Assembly: GCF_041435215.1 (NCBI RefSeq)
Contig: NZ_CP108394.1
Location: forward strand, 372,001-436,000
Direction of reading: 5' to 3'
DNA: 64,000 nucleotides
Source of the DNA: Streptomyces sp. NBC_01314
GTDB taxonomy: Bacteria > Actinomycetota > Actinomycetes > Streptomycetales > Streptomycetaceae
The notes below the pieces were generated by a model that worked only from the letters and a program-made list of their open reading frames with translations, did not search any database and had not been told where the DNA came from. Positions 57,169 to 64,000 of the stretch are shown piece by piece (the stretch's first letter is position 1; each line of letters opens with the position of its first letter). The translations under genes and the position numbers were made by a program.

Positions 57169-58545
57169 TCAGACCGAGAGGACGACGTCGGGACGGGAAT
57201 CGTGGGCGGTCCGTGGGCGGGGGCGGCGCCGGAGATAGACCGCCCAGGTGACCGTGGCGCAGGCGGCGTAGAAGACCAGGAATCCGGTGAACGCCGGGAC
57301 CCCGCTGCCCCAGCCGGCGAAGGACGCGCGGAACGCCAGGTTGATGAGCACCCCGCCGAGCGCGCCGAGGGCACCGGTCACCCCGATGAGCGCGCCCGAC
57401 AGCCGTCGGGCCCGCGCCAGCCGGGCCCGCGTGCTCGCGCCGCCCTCGTCGCCTCCGCCGTCCTGGAGCGCCTTCGCCAGAAAGATCGCCGGGATCATCT
57501 TGTACGTCGATCCGTTGCCCGCCCCGGCCAGTGCGAGAAGCACGACGAAGTCGGCGACGAACAGACCGAGCGAGTCCGTGCGCGACGCCACGACGGCGAC
57601 CCCGGTGCAGAGCATCAGCGCCACGAACACGGCGAAGGTGACCCTGGCACCGCCGATCCGGTCGGCCAGCCGGCCGCCGCCCGGCCGGGTCAGCGAGCCG
57701 AGCAGCGGCCCGAGGAACGTGAGCGACGCGGCCTGGAGCGGCGTACGGTCGAACTGTGTCTGGAGCACCAGGCCGAACGCGAAGCAGTAGCCGATGAACG
57801 AACCGAACGTGCCGAGGTAGAGCAGGGACATCACCCAGCAGTGGGCGTCCCGCAGGACGTCCCTGAGGGCGTCGGTGTCGTTGCGGTTGCCGGGCAGGTC
57901 GTCCATGAAGAGCGCGGCGCACACAGCGGCGACGACGATCGCCGGAACGAAGACCCCCAGCAGCAGCCGGGGTTCGGCCGCGCCCACCGTGCCCAGCACC
58001 GCGAGGGCGGCCAGCTGGGTCACGGCGACGCCCAGATTGCCGCCACCCGCGTTCAGGCCGAGCGCCCAGCCCTTGTGGCGCTGCGGGAAGAAGGCGTTGA
58101 TGTTCGCCATGGACGAGGCGAAGTTGCCGCCGCCGAGACCGGCCACGGCGGACACCAGCAGCAGCGTGCCCAGCGAGGTGCCGGGGCGCAGGTACACCGC
58201 CGCCAGCACCGTGGGCACCAGCAGCACAGCCGCGCTGAGGACGGTCCAGGTACGTCCGCCGAACCAGCCCACGGCAAGCGTGTACGGAATCCTCAGTACG
58301 GCTCCGACCAGCGTCGGCGTGGAGACGAGCAGGAACTTGTCCGCCGGGGACAGCCCGTACTCCGGCCCCAGGAACAGCACCAGCACGGACCACAGGCTCC
58401 AGACGGAGAACCCGACGTGCTCGGCGAGGATCGAGAACGCCAGATTCCGCATCGCGACCCGCCGCCCCGTACGCCGCCAGAACACCTCGTCCTCCGGATC
58501 CCAGTACCGGATTCCGCGCGGGCCGCTCTTCACCACGGCGCTCAT
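57169..58545 (-). CDS. narK: NarK-family nitrate/nitrite transporter
   Basis: The 458-residue MFS protein has twelve membrane spans. Both nitrate signatures are visible: GLGGGNFASSMANINAFFP in helix 5 and ALAGAGNGSTYKMIPAIF in helix 11. The N-terminal RYWDPEDEVFWRRTG is the usual NarK/NasA start in actinobacteria. It imports nitrate or exports nitrite. AGGAGG lies six bases before the ATG. Its location between the DsbA-like gene and luxE/luxC puts nitrate transport inside the biosynthetic operon. Confidence 0.92.
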   Translation of the reverse strand: MSAVVKSGPRGIRYWDPEDEVFWRRTGRRVAMRNLAFSILAEHVGFSVWSLWSVLVLFLGPEYGLSPADKFLLVSTPTLVGAVLRIPYTLAVGWFGGRTWTVLSAAVLLVPTVLAAVYLRPGTSLGTLLLVSAVAGLGGGNFASSMANINAFFPQRHKGWALGLNAGGGNLGVAVTQLAALAVLGTVGAAEPRLLLGVFVPAIVVAAVCAALFMDDLPGNRNDTDALRDVLRDAHCWVMSLLYLGTFGSFIGYCFAFGLVLQTQFDRTPLQAASLTFLGPLLGSLTRPGGGRLADRIGGARVTFAVFVALMLCTGVAVVASRTDSLGLFVADFVVLLALAGAGNGSTYKMIPAIFLAKALQDGGGDEGGASTRARLARARRLSGALIGVTGALGALGGVLINLAFRASFAGWGSGVPAFTGFLVFYAACATVTWAVYLRRRPRPRTAHDSRPDVVLSV

Positions 58546-58952
58546 CGACAACCTCCTGAAGCAGACGGACATGCCACGCCGCGAGCGAGAACGGCGCGCG
58601 GGAGAAGGACGGGCGAACCAGAACGACGAACGGGCCGGGCGAGGTAAGGGGCGGAGCGGGGCGGTCGAGCCAGGCGGCGATACGAGCCGTTTGGGGGGAC
58701 ACACCGGCTGCGGAGCGAGCGGAGCGATTCCGTACCGACGCGTCGGCACGGCGCCGCCGCCCGCCGGCGGTGTCGAGCCGTGGCACCGGGCCGGGCTCCG
58801 CCCACCGGCAGTCGGGCGGAGCCACGGCACCGGGCCGGTGCGCCGCCGGTCGGCGACGCCCGTGCATGACGCCGGCCGGTCGGCGACACCCGTGCACGAC
58901 GCCCGTCGGCCGACCGCGTCGAACAGCGGTCGTGGCGGTGTCGTGACCGCGC
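58546..58952. other. 407-bp gap with tandem repeat and hairpin
   Basis: It contains a 26-bp unit (GCCGGTCGGCGACGCCCGTG...) at 58845-58870 and again at 58875-58900 with two changes. A partial third copy follows. It also holds a hairpin (GCTCCGCCC at 58795-58803, GGGCGGAGC at 58814-58822). The gap could carry a terminator for the upstream genes and a second promoter for narK onward. No gene is seen. Confidence 0.6.
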
Positions 58953-59642
58953 TCATCCTTGGGCGGGTTCCACCGCTTTGGTCAGGATCCGGCGGTAGAT
59001 CGAGGGGTCGTCGGACTTCAGGGCGACGGCACTGTCGCCGGGTGGCCCCACCCAGTGGTAGTCGACCCCGGGGTTGGGCCAGGAACCGCCGTCCGGAGTG
59101 AACAGGTGCGGGCTCGTGGTCGCGCCGCCGGGGGCGAAGTCGGCGACGTGGGCGAGCGTGGCGGCACGCGCGCGCCCGGCGTCCAGCGCTTCGCCCAGGG
59201 CCCCGGCGTCCACCTCGGGCACCGACCCGGCGACGCCGAGCACCACATGACGCATCGTGATGCAGGCACTGTCGGCGAAGAACGCTCTGCGCAACGCCCG
59301 GTCGAGGGCTTCGCTCGCCGCCAGGCCCTGCTCCTTGGCCGCCTGCACCGCCTCCGCCGCGAGCAGCCTGCTCACCGGCCAGCGCCAGTCGGGCTCCACC
59401 CAGGGTTGCCACCCCGCGTCGGGCTCCATCTCCGCCGCGACCGGGATCTCGGCGTCGATGACCGGCTTGGGCAGTGTGCCCCGGTTGACCACTTCCAGCA
59501 GGACGGCGCGGTGGTCGAACCGTACGACCTCGGCCAGGTCCAGCTCGGCGCGGGTCCGCCACAGCCGCTGGACGGCGACATGCGCCCAGGGGCAGGCGAG
59601 GTCCGCGTAGACCGCCACCGTGCCCGGCAGAACGCTGATCAT
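58953..59642 (-). CDS. DsbA-fold oxidoreductase/isomerase with CPWA motif
   Basis: The 229-residue protein starts VAVYADLACPWAHVAVQRLW, the DsbA/FrnE-type thioredoxin fold. The second Cys of a CxxC site is replaced by Ala. The core continues with a helical insertion (WPVSRLLAAEAVQAAKEQGL) and TTSPHLFTPDGG, the cis-Pro region. Related proteins include FrnE-like and 2-hydroxychromene-2-carboxylate isomerases, which use glutathione or mycothiol instead of a disulphide. The ATG at 59642 is preferred over an in-frame GTG at 59675. Its role in the pathway is unknown. Confidence 0.8.
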   Translation of the reverse strand: MISVLPGTVAVYADLACPWAHVAVQRLWRTRAELDLAEVVRFDHRAVLLEVVNRGTLPKPVIDAEIPVAAEMEPDAGWQPWVEPDWRWPVSRLLAAEAVQAAKEQGLAASEALDRALRRAFFADSACITMRHVVLGVAGSVPEVDAGALGEALDAGRARAATLAHVADFAPGGATTSPHLFTPDGGSWPNPGVDYHWVGPPGDSAVALKSDDPSIYRRILTKAVEPAQG

Positions 59643-59751
59643 GTGCCAGGGGTCCCTTCTGACGTGCTGGTACACACCCGGTCCGGCCCCCGCCCCGCGG
59701 ACCGTCCCGGACGGGTGTGCGCCGGGACGTCCGCGGAGGCGGCGGTACGGG

Positions 59752-61554
59752 TCAGGCGGCCTTGGCCTGCCGGCGCCGGGTGGTCGTCGATTCCGGGCTG
59801 CTCGGCGCGGTGCGCGCCGAACGGGTGCGGGCGATGTCGAGCCCGTGGTCGTCGTCGGAGAGGAGCACCTTCTCGTAGGTGGTGCGCACCTCGCGCTTGA
59901 GCACCTTGCCGGTCACGCCGAGCGGGATGTCGTTCTCGCCCTTGACCAGCACGACCGCGGAGACCTCGTGCATACCGGCCTTGCGCAGCGCCCCGTTGAG
60001 CTGGGCCAGCAGCTCGCGCGAGGTCAGTTCGCAGCGCTCGGCCAGCCGGACCACGGCGACCGGTTCGGACAGCTCCTCGTCGGCGGGGCTGATGGCGGCG
60101 GCCACGACACAGTCCACGGCCTGGCGGCACGCCTTCAGGACGATCTCTTCCGTGGGCAGGCTGTAGACGGGCCCGCGGGCGGTGTGGATGACGTCGGTGG
60201 CCCGGTCGTACTGGTAGAAGCGCCCCTGCTCGTCGTAGTACCCGATGTCACCGGTGAGCCAGAACCCGTCGTGCTTCGAACGGTGCGTCAGGTCGGGGTC
60301 GTTCCAGTACCCCAGCGTCTCGGTCGGGGTCTTGACCGCGATGAACCCGATCTCGTTCGGGCCCAGCCGCTTGCCGTGCTCGTCGTAGACGGTGGCCTCC
60401 TCCACGATGGGCTCCGGGTAGCCCACGCACCGCTTGTAGGCGTCGGTGTCCGGGCCGTGGATGTTCTGGAACACGGCCATGCCCACCTCGGTCGAGGCGA
60501 GTCCGTCGATGTACCGCGAGCCCTGCCGCCACTTGCCGCCGACGCGGTGCCTGCCCAGCCGTACCAGCTCACGGACGTGGGCCTCGTGCGAGGCGTCGGC
60601 CGTGCTGAGCCAGGTGGTCACCCGTGCAGCCGCCGACGGCTCCACGCCCAGCGCCGCCAGCTCGCCGAAGGTGATGGGGAAGGCGATGACCACCGTCGGC
60701 TTCCACCAGCGCATGGCCTCGGCCACCGCCGGCCCCCGCTGCTCCTCCATCACCAGGGTGGGCACCCCGGTCAGGGTGGCCATCATCATGTAGCTGAGGC
60801 CGGAGCCGTGGGACGGGGGGAACACCAGCAGGTTCTTGTCGTCGACGCCGGAGGGCATCGTGAGGATGCGGGGGCGTTTGCCCGCGAAGAACTGGCGGTG
60901 ACCGAGGATCGGCGCCTTGGGCATGCCCGTGGTGCCCGAGGAGTGCGCGATCAGCACCGGGTCGTGGTCACCGTGCATGTACGGATAGCCGACGGGCAGC
61001 GGGCCCACGCGGCCCGCCGAGTCCACTTCCTCCTGCGCGACCGTGAAGCCGAACCCGTCCGGGCTGTCGGCGGCCGCCAGCAAGGTCACCAGCCGGTCGG
61101 CGTCGGCGACGACCCCACGCGGCTCCAGTCGCTTCAGATAGCGCGCCGCGGTCTGGGGCGCCATGTTCGGATTCACCGGGGCGGGAATGGCGCCGATGCT
61201 GTTCAGGGCCATGAAGTGGACGAAGTTGGCGATGCCGTCGCCGCTGTAGATGCCGACCCGGTCGCCACGTCCCACACCGGCGGCGTGGAACCAGCGCGCG
61301 TACCGCTCGGTCGCGTCCCGCAGATCCGCCAGGGAGTAGGCACGGAGGTCCTTCTCGCCGCCGCCGCGCGGCAGGTGGTACAGCAGCGGGGCGTCCAGGT
61401 CGGCCGCCCGGTCGAGGGTGTGCCAGAGGAAGGTCCCCACACCGAGGGAGCGCTCGGACACCAGCTCCAGCCGCGCGCGCAGCCCGCGGTGCGAAGGGCC
61501 CAGTTTCATTCGGCGGACGGACGCCAGATGCCGCTGCAGGGATCGGATCTTCAT
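59752..61554 (-). CDS. Acyl-CoA synthetase / aryl-acid ligase (ANL superfamily)
   Basis: The 600-residue adenylating enzyme includes core motif IAHSSGTTGMPKAPILG, LASTEVGMAVFQN, GFWLTGDIGYYDEQGRFYQY, RATDVIHTARG and the C-terminal catalytic Lys region GVTGKVLKREVRTTYEK. It would make an acyl-AMP then a CoA thioester. The N terminus of about 45 residues is longer than usual, and a basic Arg/Ser-rich tail follows the ligase domain. AAGGAGA precedes the ATG. In this operon it may activate PABA or a PABA-derived acid, or a lipid partner for it; the substrate code cannot be read. Confidence 0.85.
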   Translation of the reverse strand: MKIRSLQRHLASVRRMKLGPSHRGLRARLELVSERSLGVGTFLWHTLDRAADLDAPLLYHLPRGGGEKDLRAYSLADLRDATERYARWFHAAGVGRGDRVGIYSGDGIANFVHFMALNSIGAIPAPVNPNMAPQTAARYLKRLEPRGVVADADRLVTLLAAADSPDGFGFTVAQEEVDSAGRVGPLPVGYPYMHGDHDPVLIAHSSGTTGMPKAPILGHRQFFAGKRPRILTMPSGVDDKNLLVFPPSHGSGLSYMMMATLTGVPTLVMEEQRGPAVAEAMRWWKPTVVIAFPITFGELAALGVEPSAAARVTTWLSTADASHEAHVRELVRLGRHRVGGKWRQGSRYIDGLASTEVGMAVFQNIHGPDTDAYKRCVGYPEPIVEEATVYDEHGKRLGPNEIGFIAVKTPTETLGYWNDPDLTHRSKHDGFWLTGDIGYYDEQGRFYQYDRATDVIHTARGPVYSLPTEEIVLKACRQAVDCVVAAAISPADEELSEPVAVVRLAERCELTSRELLAQLNGALRKAGMHEVSAVVLVKGENDIPLGVTGKVLKREVRTTYEKVLLSDDDHGLDIARTRSARTAPSSPESTTTRRRQAKAA

Positions 61555-61658
61555 CTCGACTCTCCTTGACTCTGTGCTGAACTGGTGGGGGCGCGCGGTT
61601 CGTCGGTGAACGGGGGCGGAAGCGTCGAGCCGGGGGCCCCGCGGCTCCACGGCGGTTC

Positions 61659-62453
61659 TCACCTCGCGGGCAGCGGCGCCAGGAGCGAGTCCAGGTGGGC
61701 CTGCCACAGGCCGTCGGCGAAGGGGGCGGGCGGCGCCGGTTCGCCGCCCGGCTCCCAGCCGGTCACGACCCGGATGCCGTGCAGGGCACTGGTGATCCAC
61801 ACCTCGCACCTCGTGAGGCGGGCGGGGGCGACCCGCATATGACGCACCGTCACCCCGAGGTGGGCGGCCCGGTCGAGCAGCAGCCTCCGGGTGACGCCCG
61901 GCAGGATCCGGCCGTCGTCCGGGGCGGTGCACAGGTCACCACCGTCCCACCACAGCAGGCTGCTGAAGGCTCCCTCGACCGCGTGGCCGTCCTCGTCGAG
62001 CAGGATCGCCTCGTCGGCGCCGTGGAGCCTGGCCTGCTTGCGAAGCCTGCCCTGGGCGGCGAAGTCGGGGCCCTTGAACCGGGGACGGGTCCGGGGGTCG
62101 ACGCAGTCCGCCACCCACACCCTGGCGGTGTCCCGCAACCGGGGGGCGCGGCGCAGTCGCAGCGCGAGCCTGGGCGACGGGCCGGCCAGCAGTTCGAGCC
62201 GGGGGAACCACGCTCCGGTCCGCGGCAGTTCCGCGGTGACCGCGGCGCGGAATTCCGCGATCTCGGCCCGGTCGACGCCATAGGAACCGACGGCCTCCGA
62301 GAACCGGTCCCAGTGCATTTCGTAACCCCGAACCCGGCCTTCGTCAACCAGCCATGAATCGGCTATGACCATTCCCTGGTCATTCTCCTCGGCAGTGAGC
62401 CCGCCGACGGAACTCCATACGAGAAAGGATTGGCTGCCTATTTCAGTACGCAT
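61659..62453 (-). CDS. pabC: Aminotransferase class IV, probable aminodeoxychorismate lyase
   Basis: The 264-residue fold-type IV PLP enzyme carries the likely PLP Lys in RPRFKGPDFAAQG, then ADEAILLDEDGHAVEGAFSS and ILPGVTRRLLLDRAAHLGVT, typical of PabC/IlvE. It completes PABA by eliminating pyruvate from aminodeoxychorismate. With PabAB and DAHP synthase in one operon, ADC lyase is the best assignment, though a D- or branched-chain aminotransferase cannot be excluded. The ATG at 62453 has GAGGAG upstream. It is the first gene of the operon. Confidence 0.85.
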   Translation of the reverse strand: MRTEIGSQSFLVWSSVGGLTAEENDQGMVIADSWLVDEGRVRGYEMHWDRFSEAVGSYGVDRAEIAEFRAAVTAELPRTGAWFPRLELLAGPSPRLALRLRRAPRLRDTARVWVADCVDPRTRPRFKGPDFAAQGRLRKQARLHGADEAILLDEDGHAVEGAFSSLLWWDGGDLCTAPDDGRILPGVTRRLLLDRAAHLGVTVRHMRVAPARLTRCEVWITSALHGIRVVTGWEPGGEPAPPAPFADGLWQAHLDSLLAPLPAR

Positions 62454-62637
62454 GACGGTGACACTCCTCATCCGGGCGGCGAACTCCGGCGACGAACTCC
62501 GGCTGCGAAGTTCCCCTTTCCATGAAGGTAATGAATGCGGGAATGGAGCAACAGAGCCATGTACGGGCCGTAACGAGGGGGCCAATCCCGACGTATACGA
62601 AGACGCATGCGAAACAGTGGCTCCCCGGCCGCCCGTG
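62454..62637 (-). promoter_or_regulatory. Probable promoter region of the PABA/nitrate operon
   Basis: This gap, fenced upstream by a 29-bp-stem hairpin, is the only place for the main promoter of the twelve-gene run. It is less GC-rich than its surroundings. I do not see a clear palindromic operator. Confidence 0.5.
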
Positions 62638-62697
62638 CCGGCGCGCGACTGAGCGCGGTGACCCCGGACGGGGTCACCGCGCTCAGTCGCGCGCCGG
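62638..62697. terminator. Perfect 29-bp stem terminator
   Basis: Arms 62638-62666 and 62669-62697 (starting CCGGCGCGCGACTGAGCGCG) are exact complements with a 2-base centre. It follows the MHS transporter stop (62705) by seven bases and isolates the operon from upstream transcription. Confidence 0.85.
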
Positions 62698-62704
62698 TGG
62701 CGCG

Positions 62705-64000
62705 TCAGACCGCGAAGTCGCGGTCACGCGTCTCCGGCAGCGCCAGTACGCACAGCAGACTGACCAGGCACAGCCCTCCCGCGTAGACGCCGAGGACGAG
62801 CGGCGACTTCCACTGGGAGTTCAGCCAGGTCGCGACCAGCGGGGCGAACCCGCCGCCGAGGGTGTTGGCGAGGATGAAGGTCGCCGAGGCTCCCGTGTAA
62901 CGCAGCCGGGCCGGGAACAACTCCGGCAGGAAGGCCGCGATCGGCGCGAACATCAGGATGAACAGCAGCAGTCCCACGGTGAAGGCCCCGGTGATGACCA
63001 GCCCGTTGCCGGTCTGCATGGAGCCGAACATGGGCAGCGCCCACACCACGCACCCGCTGGCCCCGGCTATGATCACCGGCCGCCGCCCCACCTTGTCGGC
63101 CAGCCGGGCGACCGGTATCACCGCGGCGGCCGTGATGCCCGCGGCGACGCTCGCGGCGGCCAGCATCGTGTTCTGCGCGATGCCGAGCGCCTTCGGCCCG
63201 TACGACAGGCTGTAGACGATCGTCAGGTAGTAGACGGCCGAGCCGCCGGCCGCCGCGCCGATGCCGAGCAGCAACTGTCCCGGGTACTCCTTGACCAGGG
63301 CGCCCAGCGGGAACCGGGGGGCGGCGGGGCGGTCGGCCGGGGACTGGCTGCTGAACACCGGTGACTCGCTGACCCGGGTACGCACCCAGAACCCGACGAC
63401 GATGAGCAGCGTGCTCAGCAGGAACGGCACCCGCCACGCCCCGTCGGCGAAACCGTCCCGGCCAGCGACGGCGATCGTCGGCAGGATCACCGCGCTCGAC
63501 AGCAGGAAGCCCAGCAGCGCGCCGATCTGGGGAATGGACGCGTACATCGCCCGCCGCCCCGGCGGAGCGTGCTCGGCGGCCAGCAGCACCGCGCCGCCCC
63601 ACTCGCCGCCCATGCTCACGCCCTGCAGCAGCCGGAGGGCCACCAGGAGCACCGGGGCGAGGATGCCCACGGTCTCGTACGTCGGCAGCAGGCCGACACC
63701 GACCGTGGCGATGCCCATCAGCACCAGCGAGGTCACCAGGGCCCGCTTGCGGCCGAGCCGGTCGCCGATCGTCCCGAACAGCACGACGCCGATGGGGCGG
63801 GCGAGGAATGCGGCGGTGAAGGTGAGGAAGGCCGCGAGGGTCGAGACCGTGGAGTTGCCGGACGGGAAGAAGGCCGGGCCCAGGACGAGCGCCGCGGCCG
63901 TACCGTACACAGCGAAGTCGTAGTACTCGATCGTGGTGCCGACGAGGCTGGCGACGGCGACGCGCGAGACGTTCTCCTTGGCCGCGGGTGGTGGGGCGGG
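62705..64000 (-). CDS. MHS-family MFS transporter (5' end beyond the window)
   Basis: At least 431 residues of a metabolite:H+ symporter lie inside the window. The N-terminal part encoded at the edge reads VGTTIEYYDFAVYGTAAALV, the MHS family signature. The motif GDRLGRKRALVTSL is motif A, and LRLLQGVSMGGEWGGAVLLA and LPELFPARLRYTGASATFIL are also diagnostic. Substrates in this family include osmolytes, shikimate, citrate and aromatic acids. Its own terminator separates it from the PABA operon, but an aromatic-acid transport role for the cluster is possible. The start codon is not in view. Confidence 0.88.
   Translation of the reverse strand, partial: PAPPPAAKENVSRVAVASLVGTTIEYYDFAVYGTAAALVLGPAFFPSGNSTVSTLAAFLTFTAAFLARPIGVVLFGTIGDRLGRKRALVTSLVLMGIATVGVGLLPTYETVGILAPVLLVALRLLQGVSMGGEWGGAVLLAAEHAPPGRRAMYASIPQIGALLGFLLSSAVILPTIAVAGRDGFADGAWRVPFLLSTLLIVVGFWVRTRVSESPVFSSQSPADRPAAPRFPLGALVKEYPGQLLLGIGAAAGGSAVYYLTIVYSLSYGPKALGIAQNTMLAAASVAAGITAAAVIPVARLADKVGRRPVIIAGASGCVVWALPMFGSMQTGNGLVITGAFTVGLLLFILMFAPIAAFLPELFPARLRYTGASATFILANTLGGGFAPLVATWLNSQWKSPLVLGVYAGGLCLVSLLCVLALPETRDRDFAV

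Noticed and set aside
58542..59101. Coding sequence bridging the gap between the DsbA-like gene and narK
   Set aside because: The open frames come from GC-rich repeats and show no family resemblance.

Overview
The window is high-GC actinobacterial DNA, almost certainly from a Streptomyces. The GC content, codon usage, MarR/TetR/PadR/MmyB-type regulators, Tat-exported DUF839 protein and type I-E CRISPR repeats all fit. The left two thirds is a patchwork accessory region with many insertion sequences, group II introns and broken genes. The right third is a tidy block of genes on one strand that looks like a biosynthetic operon.

Layout. 1-5022: a PadR regulator with its operator, a collapsed NTF2-like gene, a FadH-type dienoyl-CoA reductase and an acyl-CoA dehydrogenase, all rightward. 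5022-8708: an IS630-family element whose transposase is split by a complete group II intron (5220-7775). 8725-13253: leftward aldo/keto reductases (one broken) and an MFS exporter. 13944-17733: a MerR-controlled set (quinone oxidoreductase, MerR, DJ-1/PfpI protein, SDR) with three copies of one operator. 18103-20604: TetR, frameshifted ferredoxin, SDR and a Dabb protein. 20723-27261: an IS5/IS1031-type element, sigma-factor, IS30 and DNA-ligase fragments, MarR/DoxX, a broken IS5-type element, an MmyB-like regulator and an IS6-type element. 27618-28834: a small degenerate orphan type I-E CRISPR array beside a broken DEAH helicase. 28990-41115: secreted and surface proteins (SH3-like, DUF839/PhoX, a two-amidase peptidoglycan-recognition protein, an FG-GAP lipoprotein, a sensor-like secreted protein) among hypotheticals and fragments. 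41280-43120: a second IS6 copy, the 3' remnant of a second group II intron lying in an IS21 istB gene, and half a LysE exporter gene.

43330-64000: a MocR/PdxR-type regulator converges on a leftward run of twelve genes. In transcription order these are PabC-like ADC lyase, acyl-CoA/aryl-acid ligase, DsbA-fold protein, NarK nitrate transporter, LuxE/EhpF-like acid-activating enzyme, LuxC-like acyl reductase, FMN azoreductase, class II DAHP synthase, fused PabAB, NasA nitrate reductase, and two FAD/NAD(P)H reductases. An MHS-family transporter lies upstream behind a strong hairpin. Many junctions overlap by 1-4 bases, including PabAB-NasA. Together they predict co-production of p-aminobenzoate and nitrite plus reduction of an aromatic acid to an aldehyde. 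No siroheme nitrite reductase is present. I do not recognise a known pathway with this content, and I regard this cluster as the most interesting part of the window.
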